The notes under the pieces were generated by a model that made no database searches, was not told where the DNA came from, and saw only the letters and a list, made by a program, of their open reading frames with translations. 64,000 nucleotides of DNA from Ideonella benzenivorans (GTDB lineage: Bacteria; Pseudomonadota; Gammaproteobacteria; Burkholderiales; Burkholderiaceae_C), in NCBI RefSeq assembly GCF_020387415.1, contig NZ_JAGWCB010000006.1:62001-126000 (forward strand). The letters run 5' to 3'. Every line of letters begins with the position of its first letter. The first letter of the stretch is position 1. A program made the position numbers and the translations under genes. Below, piece by piece: positions 28,677-38,307 of this stretch.

Positions 28677-29099
28677 ATGCTGACCGCGCACCTTCCGTCC
28701 TTCGCCACCCGCGGGTGGCCGATCCTGGGTCTGCTGGCGGGGCTGTCAGCCTGCGCCACGGCCACGCCCGAGCCGCTGTCGCCCCTGGCGCAACTGCAGA
28801 CGCTGACCGCCGCGCCCCGCTGCACCGCGGACAGCCAGTGCCGCACCCTGCCGGTCGGGGCCCGGGCCTGTGGCGGGCCGTCCCGCTACCTGGTCTGGTC
28901 CACGCGGGTGAACCGCGAGGCGGAACTGCAGGCGCTGGCCGCCCAGGTCACCGCGCAGGAAAAGGCGGCGCTGGCGGCCTCCGGGCGGATGTCCATCTGC
29001 CAGGTGCTGCCCGACCCCGGGGCCCATTGCGACCTTGGCTTGGGCCAGTGCGTGGCGGGTGGGGCGGTGGCCACCCGTCAGGGCTCGCCGTCCCAGTAG
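28677..29099 (+). CDS. Cysteine-rich lipoprotein of unknown function
   Basis: 140 residues with a lipoprotein signal (GLLAGLSAC, Cys about residue 26) and a small periplasmic domain containing CTADSQCRTLPVGARACGG, then CQVL and CDLGLGQC. These six cysteines probably form disulfides. The start at ATG 28677 gives a proper signal peptide. The last 22 bp overlap the 3' end of the convergent cupin gene. No function recognised. Confidence 0.75.
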   Translation: MLTAHLPSFATRGWPILGLLAGLSACATATPEPLSPLAQLQTLTAAPRCTADSQCRTLPVGARACGGPSRYLVWSTRVNREAELQALAAQVTAQEKAALAASGRMSICQVLPDPGAHCDLGLGQCVAGGAVATRQGSPSQ

Positions 29100-29572
29100 T
29101 CCAGCGCGTCGGCGGGGCGCTGCAGCAGCTTCACGCCGGGGGCCCAGGCCATCACCTTGCCGGAATCGGGGTACTCGCACAGTTCGGGCTTCTGCTGCGT
29201 GCTGATGGACAGGTACTTCAGCGGCGCGTCCGAGGTGTTGAGCAGCTGGTGCGGGTAGTCCGGCCCGGCAGGGATGAAGATCACGTCACCGGCCTTCACC
29301 GGCAGCCGCTCGCCGGCCACGCGCAGCGTGCCCTGGCCGGCGAGGATCACGAACATCTCCTCCTGCGCGTGGTGCAGGTGGTAGGGGCAGCTTTGCTGGC
29401 CGGGCGGCACCACGTCCACGGCGCAGCCCAGCTGCTGCGCGGCCGTGCCGTCGGACAGACCGGCAAAGAGCGACTGGTACAGCGGCGGGCGCGACAGCGT
29501 CTGCGCCTGGGGACTGGCCAGCGTGTCGTCGATGGAACGGATCAGGCGCTGGCGCAGGGTGGCGGCGTCCAT
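29078..29572 (-). CDS. Cupin domain protein
   Basis: 164 residues with a single cupin barrel. The metal-binding motif is [20 protein letters not shown] (HxH-x4-E), and the second motif is [19 protein letters not shown] lies before the ATG at 29572. Substrate is unknown. It overlaps the end of the lipoprotein gene by 22 bp, tail to tail. Confidence 0.85.
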   Translation of the reverse strand: MDAATLRQRLIRSIDDTLASPQAQTLSRPPLYQSLFAGLSDGTAAQQLGCAVDVVPPGQQSCPYHLHHAQEEMFVILAGQGTLRVAGERLPVKAGDVIFIPAGPDYPHQLLNTSDAPLKYLSISTQQKPELCEYPDSGKVMAWAPGVKLLQRPADALDYWDGEP

Positions 29573-29633
29573 GGGGGCTCCTGGCAAGGGAAGGCCGACC
29601 AGCATAGCCCGTGGGCGGGTACCATCTCGGGCG

Positions 29634-31517
29634 ATGCCCGCCTCGCTCTCGACCGAACCTCTCGACATCCTGCAGGAAGTCTTTGGCTACACCGCCTTCC
29701 GGGGCCACCAGGCCGCCATCGTCGAGCAGGTGATCGCCGGCGGCGACGCGCTGGTGCTGATGCCCACCGGGGGCGGCAAGAGCCTGTGCTACCAGATCCC
29801 CGCCATCGCCCGCCACCGGGCCGGCCAGGGCGTGGCGGTGGTGGTCAGCCCGCTGATCGCGCTGATGCAGGACCAGGTCGGCGCGCTGGAAGAAGCCGGG
29901 GTGCACGCGGCCTTCCTCAATTCCTCGCTGGACCTGGAGGGCGTGCAGCACGTCGAGCGCGAGCTGCTCTCGGGCCGGCTGGTGCTGCTCTACGCCGCGC
30001 CGGAGCGCATCACCCACCCACGCTTCCTGGCCATGCTGGATTCGCTCTACGAGCGCGGCAAGCTCAGCCTGTTCGCGATCGACGAGGCGCACTGCGTGAG
30101 CCAGTGGGGCCACGACTTCCGCGAGGACTACCTGCAGCTGGGCCTGCTGGCCGAGCGCTACCCCGGCGTGCCGCGCGTGGCGCTCACCGCCACCGCCGAC
30201 GCGCTGACCCGCGAGGACATGGTCAGCCGGCTGGCGCTGCAGGAGGCGCGCACCTACCTCAGCAGCTTCGACCGGCCCAACATCCGCTACACCATCGTCG
30301 AGAAGGACAACGCCCGCCAGCAGCTGCTGCGTTTCCTGCAGGACGAGCACCCGGGCGAGGCCGGCATCGTCTACTGCCAGAGCCGCAAGAAGGTGGAGGA
30401 CACCGCCGACTGGCTGTGCGAGCAGGGCGTGACCGCGCTGCCCTACCATGCCGGCCTGGACGCCGAGGTGCGCCGCCGCCACCAGGACCGCTTCCTGCGC
30501 GAGGACGGGCTGGTGATGGTGGCCACCGTGGCCTTCGGCATGGGCATCGACAAGCCCGATGTGCGCTTTGTGGCCCACCTGGACCTGCCCAAGAACATCG
30601 AGGGCTATTACCAGGAGACCGGCCGCGCCGGGCGCGATGGCGAGCCGGCCCAGGCCTGGATGAGCTATGGCCTGGCCGATGTGGTGAACCAGCGCCGCAT
30701 GATCGACGAGAGCACCGCCGAGGACGACTTCAAGCGCCTGCAGCGCGGCAAGCTCGACGCCCTGCTGGCGCTGTGCGAGAGCCTGGACTGCCGGCGCGTG
30801 CGCCTGCTGCAGTACTTCGGCGAGGAGCGCCCCGAGGGCTGGCGCTGCATGAACTGCGACAACTGCCTGGAGCCGCCGGCCCGCTGGGATGCGACCGAGG
30901 CGGCGCGCATGGCGCTGTCGTGCATCTACCGCTGCCACCAGCATTCGGGCTTCGGCTTCGGCACCGCCCACCTGATCGACGTGCTGCGCGGCCAGTCCAC
31001 CGAAAAGACCCGCCAGCGTGGCCACGAGGCGCTCTCCACCTGGGGCATCGGGCGCGAGCTCAGCGAGGCCCAGTGGCGCGGCGTGATCCGCCAGCTGATC
31101 GCGCTGGGCCATGTGCGCAGCGAGGGCGAGTACAACACGCTGGCGCTGGCCGAGAGCGCCCGCGCGGTGCTGCGCGGCGAGGTGAAGATTGAGCTGCGTG
31201 AACCCAAGGCGCCGACGCCGCGCGGCCGCCGTACCCGCGGTGGCGCCGGAACGGCGCGCAGCCTGCCGCAGGCCGTGGCCACGCTGGACGCCGACGGGCT
31301 GGTCCGCTTCAACGCCCTCAAGGCCTGGCGGGCCGAGGTGGCGCGCGAGCACAACCTGCCGGCCTACATCGTCTTCACCGATGCGACGCTGCGCCAGATG
31401 GCTGAGCAGGCGCCGGCCTCGCTCGACGACCTGGGCCAGGTCAGCGGCGTGGGGGCCAAGAAGCTGGAGGCCTACGGCCGCCAGATCCTGCGCGTGCTGG
31501 AGGAGCTGCCGGGCTGA
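29634..31517 (+). CDS. recQ: ATP-dependent DNA helicase RecQ
   Basis: 627 residues. The Walker A motif MPTGGGKS (43-50), the DEAH box [17 protein letters not shown], motif VI region [10 protein letters not shown], a Zn-binding cysteine set ([14 protein letters not shown]) and a C-terminal HRDC domain ([17 protein letters not shown]) give the complete RecQ architecture. It unwinds recombination intermediates and stalled forks. Confidence 0.96.
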   Translation: MPASLSTEPLDILQEVFGYTAFRGHQAAIVEQVIAGGDALVLMPTGGGKSLCYQIPAIARHRAGQGVAVVVSPLIALMQDQVGALEEAGVHAAFLNSSLDLEGVQHVERELLSGRLVLLYAAPERITHPRFLAMLDSLYERGKLSLFAIDEAHCVSQWGHDFREDYLQLGLLAERYPGVPRVALTATADALTREDMVSRLALQEARTYLSSFDRPNIRYTIVEKDNARQQLLRFLQDEHPGEAGIVYCQSRKKVEDTADWLCEQGVTALPYHAGLDAEVRRRHQDRFLREDGLVMVATVAFGMGIDKPDVRFVAHLDLPKNIEGYYQETGRAGRDGEPAQAWMSYGLADVVNQRRMIDESTAEDDFKRLQRGKLDALLALCESLDCRRVRLLQYFGEERPEGWRCMNCDNCLEPPARWDATEAARMALSCIYRCHQHSGFGFGTAHLIDVLRGQSTEKTRQRGHEALSTWGIGRELSEAQWRGVIRQLIALGHVRSEGEYNTLALAESARAVLRGEVKIELREPKAPTPRGRRTRGGAGTARSLPQAVATLDADGLVRFNALKAWRAEVAREHNLPAYIVFTDATLRQMAEQAPASLDDLGQVSGVGAKKLEAYGRQILRVLEELPG

Positions 31518-31526
31518 ACCCGGCGC

Positions 31527-34223
31527 TCACTGCCAGCCGTGCCGGCGCACCCACCCGCGCTTGGCCCACTGCACCAGCGCCATGTAGCCCAGCAGCAGCA
31601 GCGGCAGCACCGCGAAGTAGCTGGCCGGCAAGGGTTGCAGCTTCAGCCAGGGCCCCAGCGACCCTTGCGGCAGCCACAGGCCCAGCAGGGCCAGCGCGCC
31701 GGTGGTGGTCAGCAGAGCCGGCGCGGCCCGGCTGCCGATGAAGGGCAGGCGCGGGCTGCGGATCAGGTGCACCACCAGGGTCTGGGTCAGCAGGCTTTCG
31801 ACGAACCAGCCGCTCTGGAACAGCGTCTGCTGCGCCGGGCTTTGGGCGCCGTAGCCCCACCACATCAGCGCGAAGGTGGCCAGGTCGAAGATGGAGCTGA
31901 TCGGCCCGAAGGTCAGCATGAAGCGACCCAGCTCGTCCGGGTTCCAGCGCTGCGGTTGGGTCAGCAGGTCGGCATCCACCCGGTCGAAGGGCACCGCCGC
32001 CTGGCTGAAGTCGTAGAGCAGGTTCTGCACCAGCAGGTGCATCGGCAGCATCGGCAGGAAGGGCAGCAGCAGGCTGGCCACCAGCACCGACAGCACGTTG
32101 CCGAAGTTGCTGCTGGCCGCCATCTTGATGTACTTGAGCATGTTGGCGAAGGTCTTGCGGCCTTCCAGCACACCGGCATCCAGCACCAGCAGGCTCTTCT
32201 CCAGCAGGATGATGTCGGCCACCTCCTTGGCGATGTCCACCCCGGTGTCGACCGAAATGCCGACGTCGGCCGCGTGCAGGGCCGGCGCATCGTTGATGCC
32301 GTCGCCCATGAAGCCCACCACATGGCCCTGCGCGCGCAGGGCGTGGACGATGCGCTCCTTGTCCTGCGGCGCCAGCTTGGCGAAGACATTGGCCTCGCGC
32401 ACGGCGGCCTGCAGCGCGGTGTCGTCCAGCGCGGCCACCTGTGGCCCCAGCAGCACCCCGGTGACGTTCAGGCCGACCTGGGCGCAGACCTTGCGCGTCA
32501 CCGCATCGCTGTCGCCGGTCAGCACCTTGACGGTGACGCCGTGCGCGGCCAGGGCCTGCAGCGCGGGGGCGGTGCTGTCCTTGGGCGGATCGAGGAAGGC
32601 GACGAAGCCGGCCAGCGTCAGCCCGGTTTCATCGGCCACGTGGTAGGCCCCCTGGGCCGGCACCTCGCGCCAGGCCACGGCGACCACCCGCAGGCCTTCG
32701 CCGTTCAGGTGGTCGGCGGCGGCGCGGATGGTGTCCAGCCGTTCGGGTGTCAGGGGTTGGGGGGCGCCGTCCTCGGTGACGGCGCTGCAGCAGGCCAGCA
32801 TCTCTTCCACCGCGCCCTTGCAGATCAGCCGGGCCGCCCCGCCATCGGGCGGCTGCAGCACCACCGACATGCGCCGGCGCTGGAAGTCGAACGGCACCTC
32901 GTCGAGCTTGCGCCAGCCAGCGCAATCGCTGCCCAGGTCGCTGCGGGCCAGCAGGGCACGGTCCATCGGGCTGTGCAGGCCGGTCTGGTGCTGGCTGTTG
33001 AGCCAGGCCCAGCGCAGCGGCCCGTCGTCAGGCCGGCCCCGGGCGTCGGTGGCGTGCGACAGCGCGATGTGGTCCTGCGTCAGTGTGCCGGTCTTGTCGG
33101 TGCACAGCACGTCCATGGCGCCCAGGTTCTGGATCGCGTCCAGCCGCTTGACGATGACCTGGCGCTTGGCCATGGCCACCGCGCCCTTGGCCAGCGTGCT
33201 GGTGACGATCATCGGCAGCATCTCGGGCGTCAGCCCGACGGCCACCGAGAGCGCGAACAGAAAGGCCTCCAGCCAGTTGCCATGGCCCCAGCCGTTGAAC
33301 AGCAGCACCGCGGGCACCATCACCGCCATCCAGCGCAGCAGCAGGCGGCTGACCTGGTTGATGCCGGCCTCGAACTGGGTCGGCGGGCGTTCGGTGCTGG
33401 CGGCGTGGCCGGCCAGCGCGCCGAAGAAGGTGTGCGGCCCGGTGGCCACCACCAGCACCGTGGCCGAGCCGGAGACCACGTTGGTGCCCATGAAGACCAG
33501 GTTGTCCAGCGTCAGCGGGTCGCTCACCTCGGCATGGATGTCGGTGTGCTTTTCCACCGGCAGGCTCTCGCCGGTCATCGCGGCCTGGTTGATGAACAGG
33601 TCCTTGGCCGACAGCACGCGGGCGTCGGCGGGCACCATGTCGCCGGCCGACAGGGTCACCACGTCGCCCGGCACCAGCTGGGCCATCGGCAGTTCCTGCG
33701 GACCGTGGCCGGGCCGCAGCACGGTGGCCTGGCTGCTCACCATGGCTTTCAGCGCGTCGGCGGCGCGGTTGCTGCGCCGTTCCTGCACGAAGCGCATGCC
33801 GGTGGCCAGCGTCACCATGGCCAGGATCACCACGGCCGAGCGCAGGTCCTGCGTCAGCCAGGAGACGATGGCCAGCGCCGTCAGCAGCAGGCTGAACGGG
33901 CTGCGGTAGGCCTGCCACAGGTGCAGCGGCCAGGGCAGCGGGCCTTCGGTGCCGACCTGGTTGGGGCCACAACGGTGCCGCACCCGGTGGGCCTGGGCCT
34001 CGGTCAGGCCCTCGGCGCTGCTGTGCCAGTGCGCCAGCGCGGCCTCGGGGGCCAGCCGCGCCGCGCCCCGCAGTGAGCCACCGACCTGGGCCGCGGCCTG
34101 GCGGTGGGCCGGGCCGCCCACCGCGTGGCCCCACCAGGGCAGGCGGCGGAAACGGTGGCTGCCATGCTGGCGGTGCAGAAAGCGCGCGAACACGCCCCGC
34201 GGGCGGGCGGAAGAAGACGGCAT
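31527..34223 (-). CDS. mgtA: Magnesium-translocating P-type ATPase
   Basis: 898 residues, type IIIB P-type ATPase. The phosphorylation motif is DKTGTLTQDH (Asp376), the TGES motif is present (AMTGESLPVEKHTD), and the hinge GDGINDAPALHAADVGISV is intact. Magnesium as substrate rests on the MgtA/MgtB-like sequence. It starts 18 bp after phaC on the same strand, an unusual place for mgtA, and shows no leader-RNA region, so it is expected to be co-transcribed with the PHA/acetate cluster. Confidence 0.92.
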   Translation of the reverse strand: MPSSSARPRGVFARFLHRQHGSHRFRRLPWWGHAVGGPAHRQAAAQVGGSLRGAARLAPEAALAHWHSSAEGLTEAQAHRVRHRCGPNQVGTEGPLPWPLHLWQAYRSPFSLLLTALAIVSWLTQDLRSAVVILAMVTLATGMRFVQERRSNRAADALKAMVSSQATVLRPGHGPQELPMAQLVPGDVVTLSAGDMVPADARVLSAKDLFINQAAMTGESLPVEKHTDIHAEVSDPLTLDNLVFMGTNVVSGSATVLVVATGPHTFFGALAGHAASTERPPTQFEAGINQVSRLLLRWMAVMVPAVLLFNGWGHGNWLEAFLFALSVAVGLTPEMLPMIVTSTLAKGAVAMAKRQVIVKRLDAIQNLGAMDVLCTDKTGTLTQDHIALSHATDARGRPDDGPLRWAWLNSQHQTGLHSPMDRALLARSDLGSDCAGWRKLDEVPFDFQRRRMSVVLQPPDGGAARLICKGAVEEMLACCSAVTEDGAPQPLTPERLDTIRAAADHLNGEGLRVVAVAWREVPAQGAYHVADETGLTLAGFVAFLDPPKDSTAPALQALAAHGVTVKVLTGDSDAVTRKVCAQVGLNVTGVLLGPQVAALDDTALQAAVREANVFAKLAPQDKERIVHALRAQGHVVGFMGDGINDAPALHAADVGISVDTGVDIAKEVADIILLEKSLLVLDAGVLEGRKTFANMLKYIKMAASSNFGNVLSVLVASLLLPFLPMLPMHLLVQNLLYDFSQAAVPFDRVDADLLTQPQRWNPDELGRFMLTFGPISSIFDLATFALMWWGYGAQSPAQQTLFQSGWFVESLLTQTLVVHLIRSPRLPFIGSRAAPALLTTTGALALLGLWLPQGSLGPWLKLQPLPASYFAVLPLLLLGYMALVQWAKRGWVRRHGWQ

Positions 34224-34241
34224 GGAACGGGTGGGCCGGGG

Positions 34242-35996
34242 TCAGTCGAGGTAGCGTTGGTGCACGTAGTGGCCCGGGGCGGGGCCCAGGCTGGGATCTT
34301 CCACCGGCACGCGGCCCGGCACGCCGCCGCTGCTGTGCCCGCTCAGCCACTGGTGCCAGGCGGTCCACCACGAGCCATCGAAAGGCTGCGCCTGGGCCTG
34401 CCAGCTGTCGCAGGGCAGCCAGGGGCCGTCGGCGGGGCGGGTCAGCATGGCGTAGTGGCGGTGCGGGTGGCCGGGCTCGCTGACGATGCCGGCGTTGTGG
34501 CCGCCGCTGGTCAGCACGAAGGTGATCTCGGTGTCGGCCAGGCGGTGGATCTTGTAGACCGACTTCCAGGGCGAGACATGGTCCTTCTCGGTGCCGACGA
34601 CGAACATCGGCACCCGGATGTCGGCCAGCGAGACGGCCTGGCCTTCCACCGGGAAGCGGCCCTCGGCCAGCTCGTTGCGCAGGTAGCAGCGCCGCAGGTA
34701 CTCGCTGTGCATCACCGCGGGCATGCGGGTGGTGTCGCCGTTCCAGGCCATCAGGTCGTTGGGCTGATCGCTCTCGCCCAGCCACAGCGCCCGCTGGGCC
34801 TGGGACCACACCAGCTCGCGCGAGTGCAGGTACTGGAAGGCGCCGCCCATCTGCGGGCCGCTCAGGAAGCCGCGCTCGGCCATCATGTCCTCCAGCAGCG
34901 TGACCTGGGACTCGTCGATCATCACGCCCATCTCGCCGGGTTCGGTGAAGTCGGTCTCGGCGGCCAGCAGCGAGATGGTCTTGAGCGCGGGCAGCAGATC
35001 GGCGCGCTCGATCTGGTCCGGCCGGGCCAGCGCCGCAGAGGCGATGGCCAGCAAGGTGCCGCCCAGGCAGTAGCCGCAGGCGTGCACGGCCTCGCAGTCC
35101 GGGACCAGGGCCTTGATGGCGGCGAGGTTGTCGAACACGCCCTCGTGCAGGTAATCCTCCATGCCCAGCAGCGCGTCGGATTCATCGGGGTTGCGCCAGC
35201 TCAGGATGAACACCGTGTGGCCCTGGTCGGTCAGCCACTTGACGAAGGAGTTGTGCGGCGAGAGGTCCAGGATGTAGTACTTCATGATCCACGAGGGGAC
35301 GATGAAGACGGGCTCGCGCTGCACCGTGGGGGTGGTGGGCGAGAACTGCAGCAGCTCGCTCAGGTGGTTGCGGTGCACCACCCGGCCCGGGGTGACGGCC
35401 ACGTCGCGGCCCGGGCGGAATTCGTGCTCGGCCGGCCGCACCGGGGCCAGGCCGTGCTGCTGGCGCCAGCTGTCCAGCGCGTTGATCCAGCCATTGACCA
35501 GGTTGGTGCCCAGCGTGAGCCGGGTGCGTTCACGCACCTCCGGGTTGCCCCACAGGCCGGTGTTGCTGGGCGAGAGCATGTCCAGCCACTGACGGGCATA
35601 GAAGTGGGTCATGTCCTGGTGGTGCGGGCTCATGCCGCGCAACCGGGTGGCGTCGTCCCACCAGGCCTCGGTCTCGTGGTAGGCGTGCACCACCGGGGCC
35701 CAGGGCCACTTCTTCCAGTCGGGGTGTTGGAAGCGCGGGTCCTCCTCGTCCTCCGGCCGGCTGTTCAGGGTGTCTGAGAACCAGTGCAGCGCGCTCTGCT
35801 GCGCGACGGTGGCCAGGCGGGCCATCTGGGCCGGCTGGGTGGCCAGGTGCAGGGCCCAGTCCATGCCGGCCAGGGCCAGCGAGACCGGTGACAGGCCGCT
35901 GGTCAGCGGCGCCAGCGCGGCATGCAGCCGGCTGTCGAACTGGGTCGCGGTGCGGCGGGCGTGTTCCTCGGGGGTCAGCGCAGCGGTGTCTTTCAT
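34242..35996 (-). CDS. phaC: Class I poly(3-hydroxyalkanoate) synthase
   Basis: 584 residues with an alpha/beta-hydrolase fold and the PHA synthase lipase-like box GYCLGG; the catalytic Cys is residue 310. Downstream are catalytic Asp and His segments (VVGTEKDHVSPW, SGGHNAG). The length fits class I. It polymerises hydroxyacyl-CoA into storage granules. The ATG at 35996 overlaps the stop of the patatin gene (ATGA), so both are in one operon with ackA, the Pta fusion and fabI. Confidence 0.95.
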   Translation of the reverse strand: MKDTAALTPEEHARRTATQFDSRLHAALAPLTSGLSPVSLALAGMDWALHLATQPAQMARLATVAQQSALHWFSDTLNSRPEDEEDPRFQHPDWKKWPWAPVVHAYHETEAWWDDATRLRGMSPHHQDMTHFYARQWLDMLSPSNTGLWGNPEVRERTRLTLGTNLVNGWINALDSWRQQHGLAPVRPAEHEFRPGRDVAVTPGRVVHRNHLSELLQFSPTTPTVQREPVFIVPSWIMKYYILDLSPHNSFVKWLTDQGHTVFILSWRNPDESDALLGMEDYLHEGVFDNLAAIKALVPDCEAVHACGYCLGGTLLAIASAALARPDQIERADLLPALKTISLLAAETDFTEPGEMGVMIDESQVTLLEDMMAERGFLSGPQMGGAFQYLHSRELVWSQAQRALWLGESDQPNDLMAWNGDTTRMPAVMHSEYLRRCYLRNELAEGRFPVEGQAVSLADIRVPMFVVGTEKDHVSPWKSVYKIHRLADTEITFVLTSGGHNAGIVSEPGHPHRHYAMLTRPADGPWLPCDSWQAQAQPFDGSWWTAWHQWLSGHSSGGVPGRVPVEDPSLGPAPGHYVHQRYLD

Positions 35997-37078
35997 GAGG
36001 GGCTCCCAGGGGCAGGCAGGACGGGCACGGGGGCATCCGCGCCGCAGGTGGTGAAGACGCGGGCCAGGTCCACGGTGGCCTGCTGGCCCAGTGCGGCACC
36101 GTGGCGCTTCAGCCAGCCGGTGGCCAGTTGACGGCCCTGCTCGAACAGGGTCAGCAGGAAGTCACGCTGCACGACCATCTTGCTCTCGACGGCCAGCGCG
36201 CCCAGCGCAGCGCCGCCGTCGAGCAGGTGAAAGCGGCTGCGGGCCAGCTGCCGGTCCAGCCGGTCGCCCGGCCACCAGCGCCGCTGCGCCCGCACCTGGG
36301 CCTGCGCCAGCAGCTGCATCTCGCGCACAAAGCAGCTCTGCACGCTCATCGAGGTCAGGCGGGCCTGGATCTCGGCGCCGGTGTGCGGGGTCTGTTCGTG
36401 GTGCAAGGGGTTGAGCAACACCAGCAGCGTGTCACAGGCCCGGCTGGTGGCCAGCAGCGGGAAGACGGCCGGGTTGGCGCTGTAGCCGCCATCCCAGTAG
36501 GCCACGCCGTCGATCACCACCGGGTGGAACAGCGTGGGCAGGCAGCCCGAGGCCAGCAGCACGTCGGCGCTCAGCTCGGCTTCGGTGAACAGGCGCATGC
36601 GGCCGGTGTTGGCCTCGGTGGCGGCGATGAACAGCCGCAGCGGCTGTTCGCGGCGCAGGCGTTCGAAGTCGAACTGCGCCTCGACCACCTTGCGCAGCGG
36701 GTTCAGGTCCAGCGGGTTGAAGTTGGCCGGGCCGAGGTAGCGCGTCCAGTCCATCGCCATCGACAGCCAGGCCGAGGTGCTGCCGTTCAGGCCCTGGGTG
36801 GGCAGAGCGCCGACCAGGGCCGGCACGCTGTCGGCCACCGCCTTCCACAGGCGGTGCAGGGATTCGCGCGCGCTGTCGGCGCCACCGTCCAGCAGGCCCT
36901 GGGCCAGCGCGACGGCGTTCATCGCCCCCGCGCTGGTGCCGCTGATGGCCACCGGGCGGATGCGGCCATCGGCCAGCAGGGCGTCCAGCACGCCCCAGGT
37001 GAAGGCGCCGTGGGCGCCACCGCCTTGCAGCGCCAGATTGACGGGCAGGCCGGGCAGAGGGGGACGGGCAGGGGTCAT
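35993..37078 (-). CDS. Patatin-like phospholipase
   Basis: 361 residues. It has the oxyanion motif LALQGGGAHGAFTWGVLDAL, nucleophile GTSAG and catalytic dyad Asp in DGGYSANP. It may act on lipids or on polyhydroxyalkanoate granules given its place between ackA and phaC; that role is inference. Overlaps of 4 bp at both ends show tight translational coupling. Confidence 0.92.
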   Translation of the reverse strand: MTPARPPLPGLPVNLALQGGGAHGAFTWGVLDALLADGRIRPVAISGTSAGAMNAVALAQGLLDGGADSARESLHRLWKAVADSVPALVGALPTQGLNGSTSAWLSMAMDWTRYLGPANFNPLDLNPLRKVVEAQFDFERLRREQPLRLFIAATEANTGRMRLFTEAELSADVLLASGCLPTLFHPVVIDGVAYWDGGYSANPAVFPLLATSRACDTLLVLLNPLHHEQTPHTGAEIQARLTSMSVQSCFVREMQLLAQAQVRAQRRWWPGDRLDRQLARSRFHLLDGGAALGALAVESKMVVQRDFLLTLFEQGRQLATGWLKRHGAALGQQATVDLARVFTTCGADAPVPVLPAPGSPS

Positions 37079-38307
37079 GTGAACTTCTCCTGACGCAACA
37101 GCGCAAAAGCGGCGCGGGCCGCAACCCGGCCTTCGTCGGTGGGCACCACCCACACCTCCACCGGGCTGCCGGCGGCATGGATGGCCGCCACCCGGTCGCC
37201 GACGGCGGCCCGGTTGGCGGCGGCGTCGGGCCGGGTGCCCAGCCAGGTCAGGCGGGTCAGCAGGTCTTCGCGCAGCTGCGCGTCGTGCTCGCCGATGCCG
37301 CCGGTGAAGGCGATCACATCCACCCCGCCCAGCACGGCCAGCAGGGCGCCGGCCTCGCGCAGCAGGCGGTGGGTGAACAGCGCAATGGCCTGGGCGGCCT
37401 CCGGTGCGGGGCTGGCGCGCAGCGTGCGCATGTCGGCCGAGATGCCGGACACGCCCTTCAGGCCCGAGCGCTTGTAGAGCAGGTTCTCCACCTGGTCCAC
37501 CGTCTGGCCCTGGCGCCACAGGTGCAGCACCACGCCCGGGTCCACGCTGCCGCTGCGGGTGCCCATCATCAGCCCGTCCAGGGCCGAGAAACCCATCGTG
37601 GTGGCCACCGAGTGGCCGTCCAGCGCGCCGCACAGGCTGGCGCCATTGCCCAGGTGGGCCATCAGCACGCGGCCGTTGGCCCGCCGGCTGGCGCGCTGCA
37701 GCTCACCCATCACGAACTGGTAGGACAGGCCGTGAAAGCCATAGCGCTGGATGCCCTGGTCGTAGAGCGCGCGGTCGATCGGCAGGCGGTGCTCCACCAC
37801 CGGCATGCCGGCATGGAAGGCGGTGTCGAAGCAGCCGACCTGCGGCAGGTCGGGCAGCACCTTCTGCAGCGCGCGCACGCCGGCCAGGTTGTGCGGCTGG
37901 TGCAGCGGCGCCAGGGCGTTGAGCGTGGCCAGGTAGGCCAGGGTCGGTTCATCCAGCCGGCAGGGCGCGGTGCAGCGCCGCCCGCCGTGCACGATGCGGT
38001 GGGCCACGCCCTTCAGGCGGATGCCCGCCGTCTGCAGCGCCTGCACCAGCAGGGCCAGGGCCAGGTCGAAACTGGCCAGGCCTTCGCGCGGCGGCAGAGG
38101 CAGCCGCTCGTGGCCGGCGATGCACAGCAGGGGCTGGCCGCCGGGTTCCAGGCCCTGGAACTCACCGGACCACACGGCCGGGCCGTGCTCGGCATAGACG
38201 CCGAACTTCAGCGAGGACGAGCCCGAGTTGACCGACAGCACCGCCGCATGCCCGCGCAGCACGCGGTTCAGGCCGGGCGGCAGGGCCAGCAGGTCTGGCG
38301 CGTTCAT
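37075..38307 (-). CDS. ackA: Acetate kinase
   Basis: 410 residues. ASKHA-family phosphotransferase with VLSVNSGSSSLKFGVY near the N-terminus, GFHGLSYQFV and MAHLGNGASLCGALDGHSV. It interconverts acetyl-phosphate and acetate with ATP formation. The start at 38307 overlaps the stop of the Pta-type gene (ATGA). The longer frame upstream is an artefact of overlap. Confidence 0.95.
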   Translation of the reverse strand: MNAPDLLALPPGLNRVLRGHAAVLSVNSGSSSLKFGVYAEHGPAVWSGEFQGLEPGGQPLLCIAGHERLPLPPREGLASFDLALALLVQALQTAGIRLKGVAHRIVHGGRRCTAPCRLDEPTLAYLATLNALAPLHQPHNLAGVRALQKVLPDLPQVGCFDTAFHAGMPVVEHRLPIDRALYDQGIQRYGFHGLSYQFVMGELQRASRRANGRVLMAHLGNGASLCGALDGHSVATTMGFSALDGLMMGTRSGSVDPGVVLHLWRQGQTVDQVENLLYKRSGLKGVSGISADMRTLRASPAPEAAQAIALFTHRLLREAGALLAVLGGVDVIAFTGGIGEHDAQLREDLLTRLTWLGTRPDAAANRAAVGDRVAAIHAAGSPVEVWVVPTDEGRVAARAAFALLRQEKFT